Of a DNA stretch of 64,000 nucleotides, positions 24,565-34,441 are shown piece after piece. Under the pieces are notes generated by a model. That model did not search any database. It saw only the letters and a program-made list of their open reading frames with translations, and was not told where the DNA came from. How positions within the stretch are numbered: the first letter of the stretch is position 1; the number at the start of each line of letters is the position of its first letter. This stretch comes from Deinococcus multiflagellatus (GTDB taxonomy: Bacteria; Deinococcota; Deinococci; Deinococcales; Deinococcaceae), in NCBI RefSeq assembly GCF_020166415.1, contig NZ_JAIQXV010000001.1, positions 434,001-498,000 on the forward strand, given 5' to 3'. Both the position numbers and the translations under genes were made by a program.

Positions 24565-26076
24565 CTACAGCGCAGCCGTCGTGATGGAACGCCCTCTGAC
24601 ACAGCGTCCAGCCGGCCTCAGGGGCTGCACCAGCACTTCCGCTTTTCCAGCCAACTGCCGCTCAATGGACCGTTGCGTCCTCAACCGGTAGTGCGGGCGC
24701 TGCCAGCGACGAAACGCCCGCGCCGCCCGCTCAGCGGCATTGTTTGTCCCCTGCCAGGTTGGCTCACTCAAAAACGGCACCAAGTGCTCGAACTTGCCAG
24801 CCAAACGCTTGACCAAGCCGCTCAGGGCGGGGTCAGTCTGGAAGCGTGGGTCCTTGACCCACGCGTCGAAGTATTGGCGACTCTCTGTCACGGTTGGGCG
24901 GGCACCATCCGGGCGGCGCCAGAGCGCCGCCCAGCCTTCGACCAGGGCCCGCACCGTGCGCAACTGTTCGCCTAACGGGGACTCCACGAGCACGGCAAAG
25001 CGCGTACGCTGCTCTTCTGTCCATCGGGCCACCTGCCCCAGGAGCCAGCCTTTGTGCCCCATCAGGCTGTTGCGCACCTGCCCCACCTGCGCCCAAGACG
25101 TCCATCCCGGCGGGGGTGGACTGGCGGCTTCACTCGACAGTCCCTCTGCTGCACCTTCCGCTGGCCGGGGACCGGCCAGCCACTTTTTCACCGTATTGAT
25201 GCCATGCCCAGTGAGGCGCACGATGGCCCCCTGAGACAGCCCGGCTTCCCGCAGCCGGAACACCTCGTGAATGGCCGCGGTTTTCCGCTGGGCCAGTGGT
25301 GAATCCTGATCGCGCGCCCGGCCCCGCACGGAGGGCTTCTTTGTGGGATTTATCGGCGGGGCGGGTAAGCTGCGCCTCCAGGTGCGCAGCACTTCACTGA
25401 GCCGCTCATGCATGTTTTTGGCTACATGGAAGAGGCAGCGCTGATGGGCAACCTCTGGCCAGACCTTCGTGACCACCGCTGGATACAAACGGCTTTCATC
25501 CGTCACGAGTTGGCGCGGGGTGATGCCTTGGGATTTCAACTGCTGGAAAAAGGCTTCCAGGTGCGCGGGTTGCAGGTGATCCACGATCACCTGCGTGGCC
25601 AGAAAGGGCGCTGGGCTGTGCGGGTCCACCGCCAGGAGAATGGCTTTGTCCCGCTGATACACCTCATCGACGCACAGCACGCCGCTGAAGGTGTGGTGCT
25701 GGGGTGCGGCTGACGGTTCATTTCTTGGCGTGTGAAACCAGCGCCGCACCGTGGTGGCCGACGGCTGGACCTGAAAGTCGCGGGCCAGTCGTGCGGGAGT
25801 GCGGCAAAACGGCACACCGTCCACTTCAACGGTTTGCAGGGCCTTGTCAAACACCCGCTGCGTGTACGTGGCGCCCTTGCGCAAAAATGGGGGCTGAGCG
25901 CGGAAATACCGGCTGCAGGGGATGCACCGGTGGACACTGACCCGCACTTGGAGCACAGCGGGTGTGTCCAAGTGCAGGTCGAGGGCGGTGCGGGTGACGT
26001 CCCAGCGGCGTCTGGCCTCTTGCCCGCACTGCGGGCAAGGGGCCACCTTCGTACTGGCGTTAAGCTCCTGTGGCAC
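24565..26076 (-). CDS. ISL3-like DDE transposase
   Basis: Transposase of about 503 residues. An N-terminal zinc finger (C-P-Q-C near residue 13 and C-I-P-C near 51) and a helix-turn-helix are followed by a DDE core: Asp in V-L-C-V-D-E-V-Y, Asp in L-V-T-D-E-S-R-L-Y, then W-P-E-V-A-H-Q-R-C-L-F-H-V, and a late Glu in T-N-N-A-A-E-R. This is the ISL3 arrangement. The frame is open to 26367, but the extra N-terminus shows no family match. I chose GTG 26076 just before the first zinc-finger cysteines; the start is uncertain. It reads toward the left end of the element and looks intact. Confidence 0.8.
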   Translation of the reverse strand: MPQELNASTKVAPCPQCGQEARRRWDVTRTALDLHLDTPAVLQVRVSVHRCIPCSRYFRAQPPFLRKGATYTQRVFDKALQTVEVDGVPFCRTPARLARDFQVQPSATTVRRWFHTPRNEPSAAPQHHTFSGVLCVDEVYQRDKAILLAVDPHSPAPFLATQVIVDHLQPAHLEAFFQQLKSQGITPRQLVTDESRLYPAVVTKVWPEVAHQRCLFHVAKNMHERLSEVLRTWRRSLPAPPINPTKKPSVRGRARDQDSPLAQRKTAAIHEVFRLREAGLSQGAIVRLTGHGINTVKKWLAGPRPAEGAAEGLSSEAASPPPPGWTSWAQVGQVRNSLMGHKGWLLGQVARWTEEQRTRFAVLVESPLGEQLRTVRALVEGWAALWRRPDGARPTVTESRQYFDAWVKDPRFQTDPALSGLVKRLAGKFEHLVPFLSEPTWQGTNNAAERAARAFRRWQRPHYRLRTQRSIERQLAGKAEVLVQPLRPAGRCVRGRSITTAAL

Positions 26077-26160
26077 AGCTAGCCAGCATGCCAGGGCCAG
26101 CAGGTGAGGACAGGGTCGAACCCCAGAGTTCCAAGCAAAGGGACCCCTCCGGTAAGGCAG

Positions 26161-26179
26161 CTGGACAGTTCCTGTCCAG
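26161..26179. repeat. Short perfect palindrome between transposase and lipoprotein
   Basis: CTGGACAG and CTGTCCAG separated by 3 nt, in the divergent intergenic region of the element. It could be an operator or a small hairpin. Confidence 0.45.
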
Positions 26180-26281
26180 CGTGATGGGGGTATTCCACAT
26201 TTGCGCCACATGAGAAGAAACGGTTCTATAGCCTGACCTGATGCCAGGCGCGAGACCCGCACCTGCGCGATCAGGAGGCAT

Positions 26282-29128
26282 ATGTTCGGAATGAAACTCC
26301 CGCAGTGGCGCACCGCCCTGCTCGGCCTGTTGGGGGCCAGCAGTCTCGTGGCCTGTGGCCAGAACACCCCCAGCCCTTCTCCAGCACCTAGTGCGGAGGT
26401 GGCGGTCGAAGATGACCTGAACAGTCAAGCGACCGCCACCATTGGCCTGACCGGTGTGTACTACAACAACGCCGATTTCACCGGTACCACCGTGACTAAG
26501 GTAGACGCAACCATCAATAAGTCCTGGGGGACAGGTCGCCCTGTTACAGGGATTGATCCTTCTACATACAGCGTGCGCTGGACCGGTCAGTTGACCGCCG
26601 CCAACTCAGAGATCTACACCTTTTTCCTCACCTCTTCTGGGAGTGTTCAACTCTTCGTTAACGGACAAATCTTAGTCAACGACCAAAGTGAACATGCTTC
26701 TCGGACCGCGACTGCCACGCTACAACTCGTTGCCGGGGAGAAGTACGATATTCGTCTGGACTACTTGCGTGACAAGTCCAGCTCAGGTGCAGTTAAGCTC
26801 GAGTGGCAGAGTGCGAAGCAGATACGTCAGATCGTACCTGAAAGAAATCTTTTCAATACGGGCTTAAATTCCGATAGAGCTATAGCGCTCTTAAACAATG
26901 ATGTACAACTTAAGTCTTATAAAATTGCGCTGGATCCTAATATGATAACAGGCCAGCTTGATGGTAGCGGATATGGACTCTTCGGTCGAGAGTTATCCGG
27001 AAGAAACTTCATTAGTGCCACATTTGACTTTAAGACAAATACAGTTAAAAATATCATCGAATACATGGTTGGTGTTGATCAAAAAGTCATTATTAAAAAT
27101 TTGAAGAGCGGAAGGCAAGTCGATCTAGGGCTCTATTTACAGTACATGAACGAATTAGGAGAAAGCACGCTACCCCAACGACAACTTTTATTAAGAAGGA
27201 TAGCCCCTGTTTTCTTTGATGACCCACATGTTATAGAAGTGATGACTTCCTCAGCTCAGGGTTTGGGGGTTCAATCTCTTAGGGGGCGCTGCGAGGCGTG
27301 TGCCGGCGATATCGAAAAATTTATTACAAGTGCCTCCGAGTTTTCTGCTCGCAAAGCATACGAAATTTACGGTTCGGTCAAGGGCATGCCTGGCATGTCA
27401 GTCCTAAGCTGGATGGGGAAGATTGGTGGGCAGGCCTGGAACGCCATTGGACCTAGAAGTCGCGATGCAGATGCCGCCGCCGCACATGCCAAAGCGGTCT
27501 ACGACTGCACCAAGAAAAATTGTCCGCCCGTCGCGGAGCAGGTCACTTTGACCCCTCAACCCCTTCGCTTGAAGGTCAAACAGCACGGCACAGCAACGCT
27601 GACATTTAGTAATAGAGCCAGCGCGCAAATTGATCTTGATTACACTGTTACAGTCTCTGGAAATGGAGGTTTCCTGACACGCTTGACCACCTCAGGCGCA
27701 GGAAGTGTTGCTGCAGGTCAGGCAGGATCGGAAACAATAGATGTTGAGTGTCTGAGTTTAACGACGCAAGGGACGCTCACGGCCACCCTTCAGAACAGCG
27801 TGACCGGAGTAATTTCGACAGCATCTGTGCAGGTCACTTGTGAAGGAAATACGCTGATCTCAGATGTGCCAGGCATTGCTATCCAAGCGCCTGTTGGGCA
27901 AACTGCGAGTGGGAGCATTACATTTGGCAACATTGGCGATCAGTTGTTAACCGTGTACGCAACCTCGACTGACGGTCTGACTGTGACCCCCACAACGACG
28001 CAGGATGTCCAGCCGCAGCAAGAGGGCAACATCACCGTGAGTTACCCCTGCACGGCGCCCCTTAAGGATGTGCCATTCACGGTGAGCCTGGTGTCGAATG
28101 CGTCGAACAAGCCTTCTCCGTACGTTGTGCCAGTGCAAGTCACTTGCATATTAGGTAATCCCAAACTCCAAGCCCCCGACCAGCTGACAATCTCCGCCCC
28201 CGTCGGCCAGACCGCTTCTGGCAGCTTCGAGATCAGCAACGTGGGTGACCCCGGCTCCGTACTGAACTACACCCTCACGCCGAGCGGCGGCTTGAGCGTC
28301 AGCCCGCAGAGTGGGAGCTTGCAGAAGGATGAGGTAAGCACAACCAGCTTAAGTTATCTTTGTAGCACCGTCGGTACGAATTCCTTGGACCTATGGGTTA
28401 ACACGCAAAATACATCAGATGCTAAATTAATTAAAGTGAGCGTGGAATGCAAAGAGGAAGCTCCAAAACCTTTGCGTTTCACCAATCCAGCGCCCTTGTA
28501 TGGTGGATACCTATTGCAAGCACCCCCTGCCGCTGGTCAAATCCATTTGACTAACGACAACAATATTGCCATGCAGGTGTCTCTTAATAATGCCAACTAT
28601 ATACAAGCGTATGGTGGCATATTTAAAATCACCTCCCCGCTAACATTCTCTATCGCACCAAAAGGTTCCACCTCAATTAAATTTGACGCTCTGTGTCCAC
28701 AACTCCTATGGGGCAACGATGGAGTCAGGCAGGACAGCCTGGACGTAACGTATACTATAAATGGAACATCTTCAAAAATGAACCTACCCTTGGAGGTTTT
28801 CTGTATCTATCCAGGCAGTGCAATGGCGGTTCACGAAGTCGTCTGGGTTAGTACTTATACATTCGATGGATATGCTTACGGTGGCCATTATACACCTGCC
28901 TACGACAAGGGTTTGGGAATTAGCGGTCGCGTTCCTGAATACATTACAACCAGAGAACATGCTATTGCCTGGGTTAAGGGTCAATTACAGGCGGGCAATA
29001 GTGTCAAAGCCAGCGAGTGGTATAATAACTGTCCAAATTACCCCAACTCAGTAGACACACTCCCTTGCGCACTTAACGATTGGCATGATTATCTAAATTT
29101 CTATAAGTCCAAACACAACCTCCCTTGA
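26282..29128 (+). CDS. Large PA14-domain lipoprotein (transposon passenger)
   Basis: A 948-residue predicted lipoprotein. The lipobox S-L-V-A-C puts the lipidated Cys near residue 25. Residues about 54-190 form a PA14-type sugar/ligand-binding domain (G-V-Y-Y-N, F-T-G-T, R-W-T-G, F-L-T-S-S-G-S-V-Q-L-F-V-N-G). The middle (190-420) is unrecognised. Residues 420-850 are a series of Ig-like or choice-of-anchor type repeats with A-P-V-G-Q-T-A-S-G-S seen twice (near 540 and 640). AGGAGG precedes the ATG closely. GC drops sharply in the middle (about 26830-27400 and 28380-28900), unlike neighbouring genes. It lies inside the 24531-29339 element, so it was probably acquired with it. Function unknown; surface adhesion is plausible. 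Confidence 0.8.
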   Translation: MFGMKLPQWRTALLGLLGASSLVACGQNTPSPSPAPSAEVAVEDDLNSQATATIGLTGVYYNNADFTGTTVTKVDATINKSWGTGRPVTGIDPSTYSVRWTGQLTAANSEIYTFFLTSSGSVQLFVNGQILVNDQSEHASRTATATLQLVAGEKYDIRLDYLRDKSSSGAVKLEWQSAKQIRQIVPERNLFNTGLNSDRAIALLNNDVQLKSYKIALDPNMITGQLDGSGYGLFGRELSGRNFISATFDFKTNTVKNIIEYMVGVDQKVIIKNLKSGRQVDLGLYLQYMNELGESTLPQRQLLLRRIAPVFFDDPHVIEVMTSSAQGLGVQSLRGRCEACAGDIEKFITSASEFSARKAYEIYGSVKGMPGMSVLSWMGKIGGQAWNAIGPRSRDADAAAAHAKAVYDCTKKNCPPVAEQVTLTPQPLRLKVKQHGTATLTFSNRASAQIDLDYTVTVSGNGGFLTRLTTSGAGSVAAGQAGSETIDVECLSLTTQGTLTATLQNSVTGVISTASVQVTCEGNTLISDVPGIAIQAPVGQTASGSITFGNIGDQLLTVYATSTDGLTVTPTTTQDVQPQQEGNITVSYPCTAPLKDVPFTVSLVSNASNKPSPYVVPVQVTCILGNPKLQAPDQLTISAPVGQTASGSFEISNVGDPGSVLNYTLTPSGGLSVSPQSGSLQKDEVSTTSLSYLCSTVGTNSLDLWVNTQNTSDAKLIKVSVECKEEAPKPLRFTNPAPLYGGYLLQAPPAAGQIHLTNDNNIAMQVSLNNANYIQAYGGIFKITSPLTFSIAPKGSTSIKFDALCPQLLWGNDGVRQDSLDVTYTINGTSSKMNLPLEVFCIYPGSAMAVHEVVWVSTYTFDGYAYGGHYTPAYDKGLGISGRVPEYITTREHAIAWVKGQLQAGNSVKASEWYNNCPNYPNSVDTLPCALNDWHDYLNFYKSKHNLP

Positions 29129-29130
29129 AG

Positions 29131-29157
29131 AAAGCCGGGCCTGAAGGCCCGGCTTTC
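29131..29157 (+). terminator. Hairpin terminator after the PA14 lipoprotein
   Basis: Perfect 11-bp stem AAAGCCGGGCC/GGCCCGGCTTT with a TGAA loop, 2 nt after the stop codon. The T-run is within the stem end only. Confidence 0.75.
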
Positions 29158-29161
29158 CCAT

Positions 29162-29305
29162 CACTGGCAAGGTGCTCATTACCGCTTGCGCATGTGGAGG
29201 TCCACTGACCAGCGCCTGGCTGAGAAAGCGAGAGGAATAGTTCAGCTCCTGATGTCGGCTGGACGATGGCTCAGACGGCATTCCACTACGATGGCTGCCC
29301 CGTAA
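29162..29305 (+). pseudogene. C-terminal stub of an ISL3-like transposase
   Basis: Translating from 29165 gives W-Q-G-A-H-Y-R-L-R, then R-S-T-D-Q-R-L-A-E-K-A and S-A-G-R-W-L-R-R-H-S-T-T-M-A-A-P-stop. It aligns with the end of the transposase at 24565-26076 (W-Q-R-P-H-Y-R-L-R ... A-G-R-C-V-R-G-R-S-I-T-T-A-A-L-stop) at about half of positions. No earlier part of the gene remains. It is the right arm of the 4.8-kb element in inverted orientation. Confidence 0.8.
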
Positions 29306-29339
29306 CCTCACGGCTGTGCAACGCGAACGGCGTAGTCTC
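29306..29339. repeat. Right terminal inverted repeat of the 4.8-kb element
   Basis: The reverse complement starts GAGACTACGCCGTTCGCGTT; it differs from the left end at 4 of 34 bases. Confidence 0.8.
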
Positions 29340-29348
29340 GGTGAAGCC
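29340..29348. repeat. Target-site duplication, right copy (GGTGAAGCC)
   Basis: Identical to 24522-24530 and directly outside the right terminal repeat. Confidence 0.8.
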
Positions 29349-29518
29349 ATGTTTTGAGGTGGCCTCGGATGCCATCGGCGGCGCGAAAGTGCAGCCGAGC
29401 CCACTCGATGAACACGGCTTTTTCCTCCTCCCTGCCTGGTCGAGGTGACATGAACAGGCGGGGCGGCAGCTTTCAGCACTGCGCCTTCAACGGCCTGAGA
29501 CACGGTCGTCAGCCTCGA

Positions 29519-30367
29519 TCAGCTGCACACGGCCTGGGTATTCAGGAAGGCTGCCCAGCTGTCTGCTGTCCGGGGGGTGCCAGTCTCCTCGGTCCAGCCC
29601 CAGTAGGGCGTGTAGAGGCTGCGGGCCGTGCGCAATTCCTCGCGAAAAATCTCGGCGCTGAGGCCAGTGCGCAGGAGGCCGCTGGTTTCAAAACGGCGCA
29701 GCACCCCGCCCTGGTCGTAGGGCACCGCGCGGAAGGTGGGCACCCAGCCGCCAGGGGTGGCGGTGAGCAGCAGGTACTGGGCGCGGGGGTCGTGGTTGGC
29801 TGGGGCACCCACGGCCCCGGTGTTCAGCACCAGGGTGCCGTCCAGGCGTGCGTGGGCCGGGCGGTGGATATGTGAGCCCACCAGTACGTCATAGGGAGCG
29901 CCGTCACCGTGGGCACGCAGGGCCTGCACCCGTGGCAGCGGGGTCTGCTCGCTCAGGCTTTCGCGGTAGTGCTCGGCGGTGCCGTGGGCCAGCAGAACCC
30001 GCCCCACCCCGGGTTCCCACAGTTCGGTGGACATGGGCCACGCGGCACTGGCGTGCAGCAGCCCGGCCCGGTCCAGCGCCTGCGCGCTCCACTCGGTGGC
30101 GCCCCAGAAGGGATCGGCAAACCAGTCGGGCGGTAGGGCGTCGCTGCGCGTGTGCCACAGCCGCAGCAGATCGTCGTGGTTGCCCAGGGTAAAGGTCACG
30201 TCCGGGCGGCCCAGCAGCAACTCCAGGGCCTCCACCGAATCCGGGCCCCGGTTCACGACGTCACCATTGACAATCAGCCGCTCGGCCCCCTGCGCCTTGG
30301 CATCGGCCAGCACGGCGCGCAGGGCGTCGGCGTTGCCGTGAATGTCTGCCAGGACCGCTGCCCTCAT
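29519..30367 (-). CDS. Metallophosphoesterase (YfcE/ApaH-like)
   Basis: A 282-residue calcineurin-like phosphoesterase. The two-metal site is complete: D-I-H-G-N at residues 8-12, G-D-V-V-N-R-G at 35-41, G-N-H-D at about 61-64, then H-G-T-A-E-H and G-S-H-I-H-R-P. It would cut phosphodiesters or phosphoprotein/nucleotide substrates in the cytoplasm. The exact substrate cannot be read from sequence. TAGAAT at 30377-30382 (minus strand) is 9 nt before the ATG. Confidence 0.88.
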   Translation of the reverse strand: MRAAVLADIHGNADALRAVLADAKAQGAERLIVNGDVVNRGPDSVEALELLLGRPDVTFTLGNHDDLLRLWHTRSDALPPDWFADPFWGATEWSAQALDRAGLLHASAAWPMSTELWEPGVGRVLLAHGTAEHYRESLSEQTPLPRVQALRAHGDGAPYDVLVGSHIHRPAHARLDGTLVLNTGAVGAPANHDPRAQYLLLTATPGGWVPTFRAVPYDQGGVLRRFETSGLLRTGLSAEIFREELRTARSLYTPYWGWTEETGTPRTADSWAAFLNTQAVCS

Positions 30368-30616
30368 CGCGCGGGCATTCTAGAGAGTGGCTGCGGCATC
30401 AACCAGGGTGAGCGCAACATTGGGTGAACCGCGCCTGGGGCCGGCGGCGCTGCGGAGATGCGGCGCGGCCGGGCCATGGGCCAAGTGCCAGCCCACACGC
30501 GGAGCAGGGGACCGGGGCGCCTCTTGCCGAAGTGGCGGCCATGATGAACGCCACTGGGCACGGTGAAAGGGTGGCCTGGATTATGGTGTCCAAGCCACCC
30601 TTCCATCCCGCGCAGG

Positions 30617-30750
30617 GCTAAGGACCTCGCCCCTCCCATTTCAACGTTTCAGAAGAGCGCCGAAACGTTTCCATTCTCGGTGCGAGGCACTTTGTTCGCC
30701 TCTCGCTCTGCGACGCAGCTGTTCCAGCCCGCTCGCTTGATCTCAAGATC
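30617..30750. repeat. Dispersed intergenic repeat, family 2, copy a
   Basis: Begins GCTAAGGACCTCGCCC and contains GAGCGCCGAAACGTT and CGGTGCGAGGCA. The same blocks occur in the same order at 52570-52705. Internal CCTCGC/GCGAGG arms allow folding. It fills most of the 396-bp gap between the phosphoesterase and ABC permease genes. Confidence 0.65.
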
Positions 30751-30763
30751 AACAGCGAGTGAC

Positions 30764-32018
30764 TTAGTTGCGGAAAATCACTTCCTCACGGCCAAACGAG
30801 CGCAGGGCAAAGGCCGCCAGCAGGCCCGCGCCCAGCAGGTTCACCGCCATGGCGAGCAGCACGTGGGCCGCGTCGGGGGCGCCGCGCACCGCGTCGAGAA
30901 TGGCGATCATGCCGCCCACCACCGGAATGGCGTAGGCCCCCAGCCCAATCTGCAGGAAGTCAGCAAACTGCAGCAAAATGGCCGGCAACACCACGAACAG
31001 CGTGATCGGCGCCACGTAAGTCTGCGCTTCCTTGAACGAGCGCGCGAAAATGCCCACCGAAATCAGCAGTGCGCTGACCAGCAGCGCCGCGCTGAGGGCC
31101 ACCCCCAGCAGTGTCAGGGTGCTCCCCAGGCTCAGGCTCAGCTGCCCGCCCAGGCCCTGGGTCATGACGGCCTGTTGTTCGGGCTGCCCCTGCAGCCACA
31201 GCCGCATCGCCAGCCCGCTGAGGACAAAGCCAATGACACTGAACGCGGCGCTGGTCAGCGCGGTCAGGGTGGTGGCCAGCAGTTTGCCCGCCACCACTTC
31301 AGCGCGGCGCACAGGGGATACCAGCAGGCTTTCCAGGGTGCCGCGTTCCTTTTCGCCGGCCGTGGCGTCCAGGGCCGTGGCCATGGCCCCCGACAGAATG
31401 AACTGCAGCATCAGCATGGGAATCAGGAAGGCCAGCTGCCCGCTGCGCTGCTCCTGCGGGGTGCTGGCGTCCACGGGCTTGAGGGTGACGGCGCGCAGCA
31501 CCTGCTCGCCCAGGCCCAGCCCCTGCAGGCGCTGCACCGCGAGCCCCCGGTTGTAGGCTTCCACCACCTCCGAGACCTTGCTGTACGCCCCTGTCTGGGC
31601 CCGCAGGTTGCCCAGCTTGGCGTGCAGTTCCAGCGTGCCTGTGCCGTCACCTGCCCGCAGCGGCAGGGCGCCCACCGGACGCAGCGCGGCGTCCACTTCA
31701 CCGCTTTGCACCGCCGCCACCGGGTCCGCGACCGGCTGCAACCGGACCCCGGCGCGCACCACCGTGCCGTCGGGCAGGGTGTCGTCGCGTTCCAGCGCCG
31801 CGCGCAGGGCCGGCGGCAGCGTGCCGCTGACCCCCACTTTCTGGCGCTCCTGCTGCTGCCCGCCCACCAGCTGCCCCATCAGCAGCGGCAGGCCCAGGGT
31901 CAGCAGCGGAATCAGGATCAGGGGCATGAGGATGGTGGCGTTCAGGGTGCGGCGGTCGCGCACCGTGGCCAGCAGGTCGCGTGTGGCCACCTGCCACACC
32001 AGCGCCGGGCGCAGGCCC

Positions 32019-32029
<11 letters not shown>
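30764..32029 (-). CDS. ABC-2 type exporter permease (NatB-like)
   Basis: A 421-residue membrane subunit of an ABC exporter. One membrane segment near residues 25-45 precedes a large extracytoplasmic loop (about 50-190); five to six segments follow in the C-terminal half. The [14 protein letters not shown] motif, typical of NatB/CcmB-like ABC-2 permeases, is near residue 235. NatAB systems extrude sodium; other substrates are possible. The ATG at 32029 overlaps the end of the ATPase gene by 11 bp, so the two are translationally coupled. Confidence 0.88.
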
Positions 32030-32753
<724 letters not shown>

Positions 32754-32772
32754 GTGTCTCCTTGCACGCAGT

Positions 32773-32797
32773 GTAAGCGTGGTTTCAATGCGCTTAC
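32773..32797. promoter_or_regulatory. Operator-like palindrome over the natAB promoter
   Basis: GTAAGCG and CGCTTAC, perfect 7-bp arms 11 nt apart. The arm nearer the gene overlaps a TACACT -10 on the minus strand, located about 14 nt before the ATPase ribosome site. This is the geometry of a dimeric repressor site. Confidence 0.6.
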
Positions 32798-32848
32798 GCC
32801 TGTGGGTTCGCTGCGGTTCCGCGACGTCGCTAGGGCGACCCACAGGCG
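32797..32848. repeat. Long imperfect inverted repeat
   Basis: Arms CGCCTGTGGGT and ACCCACAGGCG with additional pairing inside, about 22-nt loop. It lies upstream of the natAB promoter. It may be a hairpin or small mobile repeat; the rest of the gap to 33363 holds only a spaced GAAAAGAT/ATCTTTTC repeat (33181-33227) and no gene. Confidence 0.5.
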
Positions 32849-33363
32849 CGGTCGGGCCTGCCCGCCTTTCAGGTCCCTCTGGGCACGCCGCCCAAGCCAA
32901 GAGCTGGTGCAGAGCGCTGGGAGGCTGGCAGAGGAACACGCAACTCCGCTGCAGAGGGGCGGGGCCGCATCACCGGAACATCCACGAGCTGGAGGCCTGA
33001 ACCATAGAGGACGGAGTCATACCAGTGGCCTTGGGGCACCCCACCAGCACAAATACGGCTGCGGCCATGTTCAGATGTGGCGTTCCTGAGGCCACAGATC
33101 ACCTTTAGACGCCGTCCAAAACTGTTCCGCTTCATAGGACAGGGCTAAAAAACAAGTCCCCCGCCGCTCATGCAACATGAGAAAAGATCTGTAACAATAG
33201 GAAAGTTGCGCACCAGCGCATCTTTTCCGCCAAAGCGACCCCTGGTTCTACCCACCATTTCGCACTCTGTTTGTCCCGAGTGACGTCGGATCCAACCCAC
33301 CACTGTTCTGCGGCGGCCCTGCGGCCCGCGCCGCTGTGCACCGCAGTCCGCCTGGAGGCATTC

Positions 33364-33870
33364 ATGTTTAATCCCCCCACCCTTGAAGATCTGCAAGAAA
33401 CCCGGCGCGCCAACGAGAAGCTGGTGCTGAGGGCGCTGGAAAGCAAGCCCGAGTGGGTTGAAACCGAACTGGCCAAGACCACGGGCCTCGCGTTGTCGCA
33501 CCTGCGCGCCGCGCTGGCCAGCCTGCTGGACCAGGGCCGCGTGCGCCGTCTGCCCGGCACCGGCACCCGCGCTGTCTATGGTCTGGCCGACCCCGGTCTG
33601 GCCGACGTGCCGGCCACCCCGCTGACCGAAAACGCCAAGAAGGTCCGGGATTACCTTGAGGGCCGCGCCGACAGCGCCCTGTACATGAGCGAGCAGTTGC
33701 GCCTGACCCGTGAAGAAGTGATGGCGGCCCTGAGCCTGCTCAACGCCCACGGCATGATCACCTGCACCTTCGTGGGCAGCCTGGTGATTTTCCGGCTGAA
33801 AGAAACCCAGGCCCTGGGGCAGGAGAACGCCGCCCCCGAAAAGGCCGGGCGCAAGAAGAACGTCGCCTGA
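33364..33870 (+). CDS. Winged-helix DNA-binding regulator
   Basis: A 168-residue protein that appears to hold two winged-helix-like modules: residues about 8-75 (E-K-L-V-L-R-A-L-E ... V-E-T-E-L-A-K-T-T-G-L-A-L-S-H-L-R-A-A-L) and about 88-145 (N-A-K-K-V-R-D-Y-L ... S-E-Q-L-R-L-T-R-E-E-V-M-A-A-L). The tail is basic (G-R-K-K). GGAGG at 33353-33357 supports the ATG at 33364. It is separated from the c-di-AMP receptor by a terminator, so they are neighbours but not clearly an operon. Target genes unknown. Confidence 0.75.
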   Translation: MFNPPTLEDLQETRRANEKLVLRALESKPEWVETELAKTTGLALSHLRAALASLLDQGRVRRLPGTGTRAVYGLADPGLADVPATPLTENAKKVRDYLEGRADSALYMSEQLRLTREEVMAALSLLNAHGMITCTFVGSLVIFRLKETQALGQENAAPEKAGRKKNVA

Positions 33871-33888
33871 TTCCCCTGCTGTGCCGCT

Positions 33889-33914
33889 GCCCCCGCCCCT
33901 GTGCGGGGGCTTTG
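33889..33914 (+). terminator. Terminator of the winged-helix gene
   Basis: Perfect 8-bp GCCCCCGC/GCGGGGGC stem with 6-nt loop, then TTTG. Confidence 0.75.
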
Positions 33915-33972
33915 CCATTGGGGAGCAGGCAGCTGACGGCGCCCAAATAGTCGGTCTGGTATTGTGCGGGGC

Positions 33973-34302
33973 ATGAAGCTTGTGCTGGCCGTGATTCAGG
34001 ATGCCGACGCCACCGCCCTGGTGCGCGTTCTGTCGCAAAACGCCTTTGAAGTCACAAAGCTGGCCAGCACCGGCGGTTTTTTGCGCGAGGGCAACACCAC
34101 GCTGATGATCGGCGTGAGCGATGAGCGGCTGGACGAACTCAAGCGCCACGTCCAGCGCACTTGCCGCACCCGCACCCGCCTCGTGGCCCCCAGCGTGCCC
34201 ATGGGCGAGCAGAACGAGGGCCTGGTGAATGACCCGGTGGAGGTGCCGGTGGGCGGCGCCGTGATGTTTGTGATGGGCGTGCAGGAGTTTGTGAAGGTGT
34301 AA
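33973..34302 (+). CDS. Cyclic-di-AMP receptor (DarA/PstA, DUF970)
   Basis: A 109-residue PII-like trimer-forming protein. The family core is clear: [12 protein letters not shown] at the start, then [22 protein letters not shown] at about 32-54, which builds the c-di-AMP pocket in characterised DarA/PstA proteins. TATTGT at 33960-33965 lies 7 nt before the ATG, so the start is leaderless. A terminator follows. It implies c-di-AMP signalling in this organism; the effector protein is not known even in model species. Confidence 0.9.
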   Translation: MKLVLAVIQDADATALVRVLSQNAFEVTKLASTGGFLREGNTTLMIGVSDERLDELKRHVQRTCRTRTRLVAPSVPMGEQNEGLVNDPVEVPVGGAVMFVMGVQEFVKV

Positions 34303-34331
34303 GAGCTGGGGGCTAGGGGCCGTGGGCTCTG

Positions 34332-34350
34332 GGCCATGAGCCATGAGGCA
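34332..34350. repeat. CCATGAG heptanucleotide repeat, copy 1
   Basis: GGCCATGAGCCATGAGGCA, nearly identical to 37902-37920. Two 7-nt units in tandem. Confidence 0.55.
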
Positions 34351-34398
34351 GGACCAGCCGAAGACGGCCGAAGAACAGAGCCGCAGGGAAGACAGAAG

Positions 34399-34429
34399 GC
34401 AGCTCTCGCCCAGAGGCTGCGTTTCTTTT
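34399..34429 (+). terminator. Terminator of the c-di-AMP receptor gene
   Basis: GCAGC-TCT paired with AGA-GCTGC (one bulge), short loop, followed by TTTCTTTT. Confidence 0.6.
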
Positions 34430-34441
34430 GCCGTCCAGATC

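Larger units (their letters stand above)
24531..29339. mobile_element. 4.8-kb composite-transposon-like unit carrying a PA14 lipoprotein gene
   Basis: Terminal inverted repeats (24531-24564 and the reverse complement of 29306-29339) match at 30 of 34 positions, beginning GAGACT. A perfect 9-bp duplication GGTGAAGCC flanks both ends. Inside are an ISL3-like transposase facing left, a large low-GC lipoprotein gene, and a transposase C-terminal stub facing right. In both arms the stop codon is exactly 34 bp from the outer end. I could not find inner IS ends, so it may be a composite transposon with one worn arm or a single transposon with cargo. Confidence 0.75.

Noticed and set aside
26253..26275. 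Possible inner end of the right IS arm (GAGAC-type sequence)
   Set aside because: Only loosely similar to the outer ends and without a duplication; not enough to define a second IS boundary.
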